From Nitrospira sp. (GTDB lineage: Bacteria; Nitrospirota; Nitrospiria; Nitrospirales; Nitrospiraceae), in the NCBI GenBank assembly GCA_020697375.1, contig JAJFBJ010000032.1, positions 1 through 51,874 on the forward strand: a DNA stretch of 51,874 bases. Reading direction: 5' to 3'. The notes under the pieces were generated by a model. The model was given only the letters and a program-made list of their open reading frames with translations. It searched no databases and was not told the DNA's origin. Both the position numbers and the translations under genes were made by a program. How positions within the stretch are numbered: position 1 is the stretch's first letter; every line of letters begins with the position of its first letter. Positions 42,658 to 50,970 of this stretch are shown one piece after another.

Positions 42658-43371
42658 TCATCGCCGGTCTTCTGTTTCTCTGCGTAGGTGACCGGTTTCG
42701 GCCGGCTCCGCGACGGTTGTTTTCCTTGCCAGGCATGCCTCCTCGGCCAAGGCGAGATCCTGCAAGACCTCCCGGTCTTGCACCTGCGCGAAGTCGTGAT
42801 AGAAATTCCCGACGGCATAAAATGGCTCCGGGACCATCAGCACGACCAGCCGGTCGAGCAGGCTGCGAGCTTCCTGCACGGTGCTGCGAGGGCCGACCGG
42901 AATGGCTCCGATCACGCGGCGCGGGTTTCCTTGGCGGGCGGTCGCCGCGGCAGCAAAGAAGGTCGCCCCCGTCGCTAAACCGTCGTCCACGAGAATCACC
43001 GTCCGGTCCTTAAGGTCGGGGAAGGCCCGTCCCTGCCGGTAGAGGATTACGCGCCTGGCAACTTCCTCTCTTTGCGCCAGCACGGCAGGCTCAAGGTCCC
43101 GCTCCGAAAGCGACAAGTCTGCCAGCCCCTGGCGATTCCAGTAGAGGGCACCGGTTTCACCGACTGCGCCGAGCGCATATTCCGGGTTCATCGGTGCGCC
43201 GATCTTGCGCGTGATCAACACATCGAGCGGCAGGTGCAACGCGAGACTCAACTGATATCCCACCACCACTCCGCCGCGAGGAAGCGCAAGGAGGATCGCG
43301 CCTGGGTCGTCGCGAAGTTCTGACAATTCCTGTGCAAGGAGCCCGCCTGCTTCCTTACGGTTTTGGAACAT
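42658..43371 (-). CDS. Phosphoribosyltransferase-like protein
   Basis: A 237-aa protein with a type I phosphoribosyltransferase fold. The PRPP-binding motif is TVILVDDGLATGAT, with an earlier LLALPRGGVVVGYQL loop and KIGAPMNPEYALGAV. Proteins of this kind often sit in stress-gene clusters and their substrate base is unknown. It is followed on the same strand by the universal stress protein. The C-terminal 30 residues are polar and probably disordered. Confidence 0.87.
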   Translation of the reverse strand: MFQNRKEAGGLLAQELSELRDDPGAILLALPRGGVVVGYQLSLALHLPLDVLITRKIGAPMNPEYALGAVGETGALYWNRQGLADLSLSERDLEPAVLAQREEVARRVILYRQGRAFPDLKDRTVILVDDGLATGATFFAAAATARQGNPRRVIGAIPVGPRSTVQEARSLLDRLVVLMVPEPFYAVGNFYHDFAQVQDREVLQDLALAEEACLARKTTVAEPAETGHLRRETEDRR

Positions 43372-43654
43372 ACGGTTTCCCTAGGAGACGGCCTCTTCCT
43401 GCCGGCCGCCATAGTACGCTGACGAATGGATGGGGTCAGTTCTACTGCAGACAGGATGCCAAAGACGAATCGAAAGGAATCCCAGCAGAATCTCAAGAGT
43501 TCAACTGACTTATCTTTGAAGGAGGACTCGTAGTCCCGGCAGACTACCCTTTGTTGGGGCGATACGGGACAATGTGAATTGAAGGCAATGTTGCGAATTA
43601 CCTCAATCCGGTTCAGTGGAGGCGAGGTGGATCAAATTGATGCAGAAAGCCCAT

Positions 43655-44338
43655 CTAGCGCAGAAATGCCTTACGGAGTTTGAGCAAGAACGCATCTGCC
43701 AGATCGGGTCGGGTCTGCTGCGAGCAGCTTCGCAAGCGACGAGAGGCTTCTTCCGTCCAATATTCTCCCAGGTCGATGACTTCGCCGGGACGATAGTCGC
43801 CGTCTTTAATCCGCCGGACCGTTTCACCGACCGGCGTCTCCGCCACTCTGATACTGAAGGTTCCCCGTTCCAATAATTCGCAAAGATTGAACAACACCCG
43901 CACATAGGCAGCCGCATATTTGGCGGGCCGGCCATCCTTTTTTTCCAGCATTTTCCTGCGTTGATGGTCGCAGTAGTTGAGGAATGAGTCGTAGGCAGCC
44001 TGCGCCGACCAGAGGTGCGGGAAGAGTTGCCGCAATTCCGCGCCCCAATCGTCCATCGTCACTACCGGCGCGACCAACGTTTCCAATACCAGTGGATGGC
44101 CTTGCAGCGCGAGTTGAAGGAAGTGAGCGGCTTCCCAGGAGGTCTCGTCGGCCTCCTCCTTCATCATCCTCATGCCTTGGTACTTGAACCCCACGCGAAA
44201 CATGTCGGCGGTGGGCAGCACGAAGACGCTGCGGAAATCCTTGTCGCTGTCGGGGCCGGCTAGTCCGTGAGCATGCGAACCGACCACAACCTTGAGGATG
44301 GAAACATCGCCGGAAGAAGTCCTTCTGTCGGTTAGCAT
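43655..44338 (-). CDS. Predicted nucleotidyltransferase (Pol beta superfamily)
   Basis: About 227 aa from ATG 44338; a TTG start at 44374 is possible, and neither has a clear ribosome site. The N-terminus has the nucleotidyltransferase motif GSHAHGLAGPDSDKDFRSVF (GS...DxD-like, with D for metal binding). A helical region follows (SFLNYCDHQRRKMLEKKDG, KYAAAYVRVLFNLCELLERG), as in the YcgL-like predicted nucleotidyltransferases. Substrate is unknown; some relatives are placed with RNA repair genes. No other gene of such a system is adjacent. Confidence 0.78.
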   Translation of the reverse strand: MLTDRRTSSGDVSILKVVVGSHAHGLAGPDSDKDFRSVFVLPTADMFRVGFKYQGMRMMKEEADETSWEAAHFLQLALQGHPLVLETLVAPVVTMDDWGAELRQLFPHLWSAQAAYDSFLNYCDHQRRKMLEKKDGRPAKYAAAYVRVLFNLCELLERGTFSIRVAETPVGETVRRIKDGDYRPGEVIDLGEYWTEEASRRLRSCSQQTRPDLADAFLLKLRKAFLR

Positions 44339-44453
44339 GGTTGGGGCCGCACGTCGCTGTAGTGGGATACCCAATCTAAGAGGCTGCGGAAAAACTCATT
44401 TTTGCTCAATACGCTACGATCAACTCACGGCCATATCGGTTTCAAAATAACCT

Positions 44454-44622
44454 GCAGGATGCGCAAAAAGGCAACCTTCTTACCCGCCCAACCCTCGGCG
44501 CGCCAAGACGCGCCTTGGCCCAGGCAAGGCCGCAGCGATCGAAGCGACGAATCACACTCGTGTCGTACGGTGGCCGCTGAGCGATGCGAGAAGGCCGCTG
44601 CGGACTTTTTCCGCATCCTGCT
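44454..44622 (-). repeat. Dispersed repeat, copy D (full-length with terminal inverted repeats)
   Basis: Bounded by GCAGGATGCGCAAAAAG at one end and the complement of GCAGGATGCGGAAAAAGTCC at the other, giving imperfect terminal inverted repeats of about 17 bp. On the minus strand it contains the GTTCTC-like CTTCTCGCATCGCTCAG and the GGGCGGGTAAGAAGG segment also seen in copies C and E. No coding capacity. It occupies the gap between two leftward genes, 190 bp from the nearest stop. Confidence 0.8.
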
Positions 44623-44812
44623 AAGGCCTCCTCAGGAAGCCCAAGCTCAAGGCTACAGAGGATCGGCAATGCATGTCGAGGATAAAGGGTCTGTGTGAGG
44701 GATTCTACCCTTGGTTGATGTGCGAGGAACACTCCGAGTATTGCCACAGCGAGGAAGAGTTGACACAGGGCAAAGGGAGGATGGTCCTAGCCGCGAAAAC
44801 GGATGCCTACAA

Positions 44813-45226
44813 TCAGGCGCGTGGCGGAGCTACCATGATGATGTAATCCACTAAATCATCCATGGCGATGCATGGAAGCTCACATGACAAGCGATAAAAC
44901 TCCTGTCCTCGGTCTCCCACCGTAAAATCAATCGTGCTGGTCTTGCGGGTCTCGCCGTCGATAACCGGCGAAGTGATTGAGGTATCCTTGGCAGTCAATG
45001 TGAATTGATGCGCATTTTTGTTGGCATCGGCATATTCGAGGACGATATGGACGCGGGTACCGCGCGGGATGGTCATTCGTTTGTCCTGCATCGGAATACC
45101 GGACACCTGAAGCCCCTGGGCCGTCACCTTCATGGTGAGGTTCAAGCGTTCAACGGCGAGGGCATTCGGTCGTTCAGCGGTGAGGGTCAGCAGCATTATA
45201 AGAGCACAAACAGTGGAGCGCATCAT
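44813..45226 (-). CDS. Exported cupredoxin-like protein with partial CuA-like loop
   Basis: A 137-aa protein with signal peptide (to about NALA) and a cupredoxin-type beta fold. Possible ligands: His73 (NAHQF), Cys115 and Cys119 (SCELPC) and Met122. The CxxxC spacing matches the CuA centre of cytochrome oxidase subunit II, but the His expected four residues after the second Cys is Asp123. It may bind copper in another way or be a copper chaperone. It lies 32 bp after a Cys-rich membrane-anchored gene on the same strand. ATG 45226 and 45223 are both possible. Confidence 0.72.
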   Translation of the reverse strand: MMRSTVCALIMLLTLTAERPNALAVERLNLTMKVTAQGLQVSGIPMQDKRMTIPRGTRVHIVLEYADANKNAHQFTLTAKDTSITSPVIDGETRKTSTIDFTVGDRGQEFYRLSCELPCIAMDDLVDYIIMVAPPRA

Positions 45227-45258
45227 CGTGGGTCATGCCTTTTCTGGTTCACTAACCG

Positions 45259-45543
45259 TTATCCAATGACAGTGCTTGGGGCGATCGCGGGATGTGTCTT
45301 GCTCAAGGAAGGCAGGCAGTTCTGCCCGCACTTGCCATGGGAGAAGCGTTCGGCGTCACAAGTCTGGACCACCATGCCTTGTTTCGCGGAATCCCAGGTG
45401 ATGTTGAGTTGCGCGGGCTCGTTCGATTCCGGGCATTGCGTCCCGGCGGAAATCGAGGGAGGCTTTTGCGATTCCACGCCGAATACACTGACGGCCAGCA
45501 TGGAGAAAAAGGTTGCTACAATTCCGATCCCTACGACATCCAT
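45259..45543 (-). CDS. Cys-rich membrane-anchored hypothetical protein
   Basis: A 94-aa protein with AAGGAG nine bases before ATG 45543. One N-terminal helix (about 3-23) is followed by a periplasmic part with four cysteines: QCPES, QTCDAERF and GKCGQNCLP. No family is recognised. Being directly before the cupredoxin-like gene, it may help load or keep its metal site reduced; this is inference from position only. Confidence 0.65.
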   Translation of the reverse strand: MDVVGIGIVATFFSMLAVSVFGVESQKPPSISAGTQCPESNEPAQLNITWDSAKQGMVVQTCDAERFSHGKCGQNCLPSLSKTHPAIAPSTVIG

Positions 45544-46055
45544 GGATGACGCTCCTTGTTCCGCATTAAGGGTTACTATGTAACGTGTGACATTCGACTG
45601 TTCGAATCATTACGCTGTTGGATGTGTGCAATCGGAGTGCCAAGGCTAATTGAGATTTTGGCGGAACGTCACATCGTAAGTGGTTGAATTGATGTGGCGG
45701 TGCGGTATCGCACGACCGGACGTTAGTCAAAAAAATGGCAAGGTTGCTCAAATTATGTCGGTTTCACGAGCCTCTTCAGTTTGAGGAAGGGGTTTCCTGG
45801 CAGGATGATTCACGGTTCGCGCTCTGCATCGCCCTTCGTCTCGCCATGCTTGCCGGCCCGCTTGGCTCCCCATTTCCACTTCCCTTTATAAAAAAGTCGC
45901 TGGCGCATGCCGCGTATGTCGCGATTGCCGGCGACACAATGCCCTCTAACGTGCCTGAATTGAGTGACAGCCGCTCGTTGAACGCCTTGATATAATGAGC
46001 CACAATTTCTCCGCGGTACGGTGAAAACCTATTACGGTCAAGAAGGAGAGACAGC
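45544..46055. other. 512-bp intergenic region between divergent genes
   Basis: Short frames on both strands lack ribosome sites and family likeness. One minus-strand stretch (to 45810) reads as a basic peptide ending KWKWGAKRAGKHGETKGDAE, but no credible start was found. The region should carry promoters for the divergent genes on each side. Confidence 0.4.
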
Positions 46056-46460
46056 ATGAGAAAACGAGGGCCGGAAACCCCGAAGGGCGGCAAGAGTCAG
46101 AAGAAGGCAACGTCACCTAGCGCCTTGGCTCGCAAGGCCTTGGCGGTGAAGCGGCAGCAGCAGAAGGAAGCGATTACCGGTGCGATGGAAAAAGCGCAAC
46201 GGAAAGGAACAACTGAAAGCGCGGCCAAGATTTCTGCCGCATTGGTTCGAACCGTCGAGGCAGCAAAGCTCCGGCGCAAGAAACAGACGATCACCGAGGC
46301 CATGGAGGAGTCGCAGCGAGCAGCCGGAACTCTCAAGCAGCCACGGTCATCGGAGGCGTTGGAGCGGACGGTGACGGCCGCCGGTCGCCTGCGCAAAAAA
46401 GCCGCGGTCACGGCGGCGTTGGAAGCATCGCAACGCCGTTCGGCTCCGCGGGGCTCATGA
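46056..46460 (+). CDS. Basic protein of three 39-residue repeats
   Basis: A 134-aa Lys/Arg/Ala-rich protein with AAGAAGGAG before ATG 46056. After a 21-residue basic start it is built of three repeats with a 39-residue period: 22-60 (ALARKALAVKRQQQKEAIT), 61-99 (ALVRTVEAAKLRRKKQTIT) and 100-134 (ALERTVTAAGRLRKKAAVT), each going on with AMEKAQRK, AMEESQRA or ALEASQRR. Each repeat is predicted helical. Composition suggests binding to DNA or RNA, in the style of small histone-like proteins. No family is recognised. Confidence 0.72.
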   Translation: MRKRGPETPKGGKSQKKATSPSALARKALAVKRQQQKEAITGAMEKAQRKGTTESAAKISAALVRTVEAAKLRRKKQTITEAMEESQRAAGTLKQPRSSEALERTVTAAGRLRKKAAVTAALEASQRRSAPRGS

Positions 46461-46729
46461 CCGATTGATGGCAGAGCCATCGGAAACTCATTTCTACGTA
46501 ATAAAAACGGCGATTGCTATCGGTGGCCTGCTGGAGTAGACCATCTCAGCGCTCCGGCGCCGGGATATGCCCGGCCATAACGTCGTCACGTTTCACCGGT
46601 TCCGAATGCCGCGCGACATCGACTGTAACCCAGTCTCATTGCGTTGACTTGCATCCTTCGTTAGAATCCGCTCCACGTGAGGATGAGGCATGACGCGCTG
46701 AGGTTCAACGCGAACTCTACGGAGGGTCC

Positions 46730-46903
46730 ATGAACAGCCGCCAAGTCGATCCGGCTCCATCCGTTGCTGCGGTCACTTCTACCTGCCGACATAAGCGACT
46801 CGTCGATCGCATTCTTGCAAAAAATGGGAAAGAGACCGGAAAGGTGCGCTGCGCGGAATGCGGCGCGATTCTCGACGATCATACACCTTCGACCGTGCGA
46901 TAG
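46730..46903 (+). CDS. 57-aa zinc-ribbon-like protein
   Basis: GGAGGG (46721-46726) precedes ATG 46730. The product has TCRHKRLVDRILAKNGKETG then KVRCAECGAILDDHTPSTVR: one Cys-x-His near residue 19-21 and a CxxC (CAEC) followed by a His, enough for a small zinc site. It is a short soluble protein of unknown function. A longer minus-strand frame over the same bases has no ribosome site. Confidence 0.6.
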   Translation: MNSRQVDPAPSVAAVTSTCRHKRLVDRILAKNGKETGKVRCAECGAILDDHTPSTVR

Positions 46904-47040
46904 GTTCTTGCCGGCCATCGCGGCGCCCTGCTTGATCGGTCTTGATTCACTTCGCTCGGCATAGGCTCGTCCTGCCGGCGCGAGAGATGATCGTCAAGAG
47001 TCGACGGGCAAGGCGGAGGTATCCGATAGAGGAGGACATG

Positions 47041-47416
47041 ATGACAGTCGCACGCGCCATCATTCTCCTGCTTGTCCTGGCCGGAGGACTGTCGGTATCG
47101 GCCTGCGTGCCTCCGACACCCAAAGCCGGCCCACAGACGGTGATACATATCGCCGAAGCCCGCCGCTGACGAAAATGCGGAGGACGGTCTGGTCATTGAG
47201 AGTGGGCGCTTCGTTGATTTGGTCGGTGGCAATAACCCAGGCGACAGAATCATTCGGCCGGGTCCCGGTATGTTCTCACGGATCTTCACCATCGACGGAG
47301 CCCTGGTCCGGCTGTCCGGTGTCACCCTGGCTCAGGGCCGCTTAGGAGGGGTCGATGGTCTTGGGGGAGCCATTTCGATGCGCGGGGGAAATCCTCGGAT
47401 GGAGATTACGAATTGT
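47041..47416 (+). pseudogene. Decayed beta-helix lipoprotein gene cut by a repeat copy
   Basis: GAGGAGG before ATG 47041 opens a lipoprotein signal (AIILLLVLAGGLSVSAC) that reaches a stop at 47167-47169. In another frame the text continues DENAEDGLVIESGRFVDLVG and then GMFSRIFTIDGALVRLSGVT, LAQGRLGGVDGLGGAIS, typical right-handed beta-helix turns of large adhesin-like proteins. The frame is then lost in repeat copy E. Frameshift plus 3' loss, and probably internal deletion, mark a gene remnant. The first 42 residues could alternatively be a small lipoprotein in their own right. Confidence 0.5.
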
Positions 47417-47475
47417 CCGTACGGCCATGGGAAAGAGCCAGTCTCGGGGCTCAAGGGGGGGGCGGGTAAGAAGGT
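47417..47475 (+). repeat. Dispersed repeat, partial copy E
   Basis: CCGTACGGCCATGGGAAAGA...GTCTCGG...GGGCGGGTAAGAAGG aligns with the distal half of copy C (21908-21962) and the tail of copy D. The GCAGGATG end is missing. It joins the broken beta-helix gene to the 3' end of the next leftward gene. Confidence 0.7.
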
Positions 47476-47481
47476 CCACGG

Positions 47482-48147
47482 TTAAAGACCGGGCTTCCTG
47501 GTTTTAGGGAGGCTTGAATCCGCCAACATCTCGTCACGTATCTGCGCGACTGCCTTTCCCAACGCGCGATTGAGACGGTCTCCCGGCCGCACTTCACTAT
47601 TGGGAGTGTAATCCTCATTGAATTTCGAGCGGCCCGTATAGGAGCCGACGAGTTCGCCGTTGGGCTTCAGCAACATCATCGTGAGCCGTACCTCTCCATC
47701 GGTCTGGTAACTGTTCACCCGGAAGAGGCTGGCCAGCTTGTCCGAATAGTACGGAACCAGGCTCCAGAGTTTTCGTCGGTCATGCTCGAAATATCGATCG
47801 ATGCGTCCTGTGAGCATGAGGTCGGGCTGAGGGTCATAGAGGCTCACTTTCCGGAAGACTTGCTGCGCCGACAATTCCTCTACCACTTGGTCGGTGAGCG
47901 CCTGAGTCAACTGGGACGGCGGTTTGTTCACATAGTCCTCCGCCAGCAGGCCATAGGTGGAATGTCCGGAGACGAGATCTTCGGATGCGATAAATGAATG
48001 GACCTCCACGTTGGCATCGATCGATCGATTGAGGGCCGATGGGGGCATGATGAGGCGAGGCTCGTAGGTCGTCGAGCATCCTCCCATCAGCGCGATGAGA
48101 ATGAACCCCCGAAGCAGGCACTCAAATGTGGTTTTCATCCCGTCCAT
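47482..48147 (-). CDS. Outer-membrane-type lipoprotein of unknown function
   Basis: A 221-aa lipoprotein from ATG 48147 (ATG 48138 is an alternative), lipobox LMGGC with Cys24. The mature part has LTQALTDQVVEELSAQQVFR, DLMLTGRIDRYFEHD and EVRLTMMLLKPNGELVGSY, features of YajG/LptE-like or TRL-type secreted lipoproteins with an alternating alpha-beta domain. Exact family is not identified. Its 3' end touches repeat copy E. Confidence 0.75.
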   Translation of the reverse strand: MDGMKTTFECLLRGFILIALMGGCSTTYEPRLIMPPSALNRSIDANVEVHSFIASEDLVSGHSTYGLLAEDYVNKPPSQLTQALTDQVVEELSAQQVFRKVSLYDPQPDLMLTGRIDRYFEHDRRKLWSLVPYYSDKLASLFRVNSYQTDGEVRLTMMLLKPNGELVGSYTGRSKFNEDYTPNSEVRPGDRLNRALGKAVAQIRDEMLADSSLPKTRKPGL

Positions 48148-48298
48148 GCGGCGTCGACCGGCATATCGTGTCCTTGTAACTATTAGCGCAGCAAGCTTGA
48201 TTAAGCATAACTAGGAGAATCCCTGGAATTGCCACATTGACAGAACAGCTTGCGCCACGTAGCCTCTCTGCGTTTTCACACAGGGAAGGAACGCAACG

Positions 48299-49312
48299 AT
48301 GGCAAAACGTCCGATGGCTCCTGACGCGATCATGCAACTTGGGTTTGGGTTCTGGGGGTCGAAAACTTTGCTCAGCGCCGTGGAGCTGGGTGTGTTTACG
48401 GAGTTGGCCAGGAGGCCGCTCGATGCGGATGAATTGACGAAGCGGCTTCAGCTCCATCCGCGAAGCGCGCGTGATTTCTTTGACGCGCTGGTCGCGTTGG
48501 GCATGCTCAAACGGATCGGGAAGCGTTATGCCGATACGTCCGAGACGGCTTTCTTTTTGGATCGCGCCAAGCCCTCCTATGTCGGCGGCATGCTCGAAAT
48601 GTCCAATGCCAGGCTCTATCGTTTCTGGGGGTCGCTCACGGACGCGCTTCGCACGGGCAAGCCGCAGAACGAAGCGAAAACCGGCGAGGACTTCTTCGGG
48701 ACGCTGTACGCAGACCCGCAGCGGTTGGAAGGATTTCTCAAGGCCATGACGGGCCTCAGCCAGGGAACGGCGCGGGCCATCGCGGCCAAATTTCCCTGGA
48801 AGAAATATCGCTCGTTTGTCGACATCGGTTGCGCCCAAGGCGGCGTCGCCGTGGAACTGGCTGTCGCGCACAGGCATCTCACCGGGCAGGGGATGGATCT
48901 GCCTGTCGTGCAGCCGATATTCGAATCCTATGTCAGAGCCAGGAAAGTCGACAGGCGGGTGACGTTTTACCCGGGCGACTTTTTCAAAGACCCTCTTCCA
49001 CAGGCTGACGTATTGATCATGGGGCACATCCTCCATGATTGGGATCTGAACGAGAAGATGGCGCTGCTCCGCAAATCATATGAGGCGTTGCCGGCCGGCG
49101 GGGCGTTGATCGTGCACGAGGCCATCATCGACGATGCGCGCAAACAGGGCGCCTTCGGTCTTCTCATGAGTCTGAATATGCTCATCGAAACGCCGGGAGG
49201 TTTCGATTTCACCGGAGCGGATTGCACGCGCTGGATGAAGCAGGCGGGTTTCAAACGGACGAGGGTGGAAAAGCTGGTGGGGCCGGATTCGATGGTGATC
49301 GGCATAAAGTAA
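48299..49312 (+). CDS. SAM-dependent O-methyltransferase (class I, plant COMT-like)
   Basis: A 337-aa enzyme: an N-terminal winged-helix dimerisation domain (about 10-90, [30 protein letters not shown]) and a C-terminal Rossmann domain with the SAM motif [16 protein letters not shown], then [20 protein letters not shown] and the catalytic-base segment HDWD. Family members methylate hydroxyl groups of small aromatic or quinone-like molecules. AAGGA precedes ATG 48299. A second methyltransferase gene follows 51 bp later. Confidence 0.88.
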   Translation: MAKRPMAPDAIMQLGFGFWGSKTLLSAVELGVFTELARRPLDADELTKRLQLHPRSARDFFDALVALGMLKRIGKRYADTSETAFFLDRAKPSYVGGMLEMSNARLYRFWGSLTDALRTGKPQNEAKTGEDFFGTLYADPQRLEGFLKAMTGLSQGTARAIAAKFPWKKYRSFVDIGCAQGGVAVELAVAHRHLTGQGMDLPVVQPIFESYVRARKVDRRVTFYPGDFFKDPLPQADVLIMGHILHDWDLNEKMALLRKSYEALPAGGALIVHEAIIDDARKQGAFGLLMSLNMLIETPGGFDFTGADCTRWMKQAGFKRTRVEKLVGPDSMVIGIK

Positions 49313-49363
49313 CGCGTCTCCCATCATCACCGTGGCATGTGCTCCTGAGGAATAAGGAATTTC

Positions 49364-50167
49364 ATGAACGAGTCTTCGCCTCTCCTGTCTCCTCGCTGGC
49401 CCCTACCCAGGCAGGATGACTGGTCCACCCCGTTTGCCGAAGTGCTGCTTCAGCAGGTCGATCTGAGACCAGGCCTCAGCATTCTGGATGTGGCTTGCGG
49501 CCATGGTATTCCTGCTTTCTACCTGGCTGAACAGGTCGGCCCGACCGGGACGGTCGTCGGCATCGATGCCAGCCGTCGCCAGGTGGCGAATGCGCGCGCC
49601 ATCCAACGGAACGAGCTGCCCTGGCTGCGGTTCGAATGTCTCGACGCGCGCGCATTGCCCGCCTCGTTCCCCACGTTCGAGCGCATTACCGGCAATCTCG
49701 CGGTGATGTTCTTCCGGCCCGACCGGTTCGAAACCATTCGAGGATTGATAGAGCATCTTCAACCGGGCGGCCAGGTGGCGCTGACCTTTCCCTCTCTCGG
49801 GACGTTCGACTCCATCTGGCGGCGCATCGATCAGGAAATGAACCGGCGCGGCCTCACGACCGAACGGGACCGTTTAGCGGCCCATGTCGCGGAGCGGCCT
49901 TCGGCGTCAGAAGCGCGAGGATGGCTGGAGCGGCTGGACCTGGAACGGATCGAGGCGCTCGAACGGCCCCTCGAAGTCGCGAGCGGCTCAGGCCCGCGGT
50001 TTCTTCACCATCCGCTCTTGCGCGGCGGTTTTCTCGACGATGCCTACGAATGTTTCGATGATCCTGGTCTTGCTGAGGAGGTCATGGCGCGGGTATCGGA
50101 AGATATGGACAGCATGATCCCACTGATCGCGCAACGATGCGTCATTTGCGGCTGGAAGCGCCGATAG
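49364..50167 (+). CDS. Class I SAM-dependent methyltransferase
   Basis: A 267-aa enzyme with SAM-binding motif ILDVACGHGIPAFYLAEQVG and the acidic residue at VVGIDASRRQ, as in UbiE/BioC-like methyltransferases (family 11). TAAGGA precedes ATG 49364. The substrate is unknown. Placement beside an O-methyltransferase suggests a common pathway, possibly for a lipid or quinone. Confidence 0.87.
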   Translation: MNESSPLLSPRWPLPRQDDWSTPFAEVLLQQVDLRPGLSILDVACGHGIPAFYLAEQVGPTGTVVGIDASRRQVANARAIQRNELPWLRFECLDARALPASFPTFERITGNLAVMFFRPDRFETIRGLIEHLQPGGQVALTFPSLGTFDSIWRRIDQEMNRRGLTTERDRLAAHVAERPSASEARGWLERLDLERIEALERPLEVASGSGPRFLHHPLLRGGFLDDAYECFDDPGLAEEVMARVSEDMDSMIPLIAQRCVICGWKRR

Positions 50168-50214
50168 GTACAGGCGAAACGTTCGATCGCCGGACGGAAT
50201 CAAAGGAGGAAGGT

Positions 50215-50757
50215 GTGGGATCTCGCATCAAGCCGACGTTGTTGGGAATCATAGGGATGGTTCTGTTGACGGGATGCAGCCCGTTGCCCTCTCGGTACCT
50301 GAAGCAGGCAGAACCGGGAGTGACCCTGAGCGCGCTCACGGCCTCTCCGGATACCTATCGAGGGAAGACCATCGCCCTGGGCGGCGTGATCGTCGACCAG
50401 AAGCAGGAAGGCGAACGGCTCTGGCTCCACATCAAGAACCGGCCGCTGGATAAGGAATATCGGCCGCATCGTCCGACCGTGAACGAGGGACCGGAAGCGG
50501 GCTTTTATTGGGTCGTGGTGACGAATCCCTCGACCTTGCCTCCCAAATGGAAACATTGGGCGCGGGTGACTGTAGTGGGACGAGCCTTGGATCCAACACA
50601 GATCGAGCCCCCGGTCGGCCGCTCCATGGAGCCGATTCTCGCGTTGTTGTTCATGCGAGGGTGGTCGATGGGCCAGGCTCAGCAGGGAGGGACCTGGGAG
50701 GAATCAGTCGATGCGAATTATCTGCTCTCCGTGCCGGAAGGCCTTCACGGTCAATGA
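50215..50757 (+). CDS. Slp-family outer-membrane lipoprotein
   Basis: A 180-aa lipoprotein. AAAGGAGG (50202-50209) sets the start at GTG 50215; the frame to the left belongs to the methyltransferase region. Lipobox LLTGC (Cys21). The mature part (TYRGKTIALGGVIVDQKQEG, LWLHIKNRPLD, ARVTVVGRALD) has the OB-like beta pattern of Slp (starvation lipoprotein) in Gram-negative bacteria. It is about the usual length for the family. Confidence 0.83.
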   Translation: MGSRIKPTLLGIIGMVLLTGCSPLPSRYLKQAEPGVTLSALTASPDTYRGKTIALGGVIVDQKQEGERLWLHIKNRPLDKEYRPHRPTVNEGPEAGFYWVVVTNPSTLPPKWKHWARVTVVGRALDPTQIEPPVGRSMEPILALLFMRGWSMGQAQQGGTWEESVDANYLLSVPEGLHGQ

Positions 50758-50808
50758 GGCCGGGCCTGCAAGCGGGTAAGCCCGACGCGCCCTAATCAGA
50801 CGTTAAAA

Positions 50809-50970
50809 AACTATTTGAAGGGTTCCTGAGACCAATGTACCACCGTGTGAGATCGCGAATAGTCCGCGCACAGGATGTTCAAAATGGCCGTCCAGCGCGG
50901 CCGCAGCAAGCGAAGAGGCGAAGCGTACTCCGAGTACGTTGAGCCTCTGAACGACGCGAGAACAAACTGC
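50809..50970 (+). repeat. Dispersed repeat, copy F with adjoining shared element
   Basis: CAGGATGTTCAAAATGGCCG (from 50871) continues GCGGCCGCAGCAAGCGAAGAG, GTACTCCGAGTACGTTGAGCC and CTGAACGACGCGAGAAC, then stops at the terC-like gene. The preceding AACTATTTG...GAGACCAATG (50809-50843) is shared with copy A 36 kb away. The copy abuts the complement of the TerC stop codon (50970-50972). Confidence 0.75.

Noticed and set aside
44442..44747. Coding frames across repeat copy D
   Set aside because: They only read through the palindromic repeat and have no start signals.
45810..45908. 32-codon basic minus-strand frame ending AEREP
   Set aside because: No ribosome site; the upstream part of the frame has no start codon.
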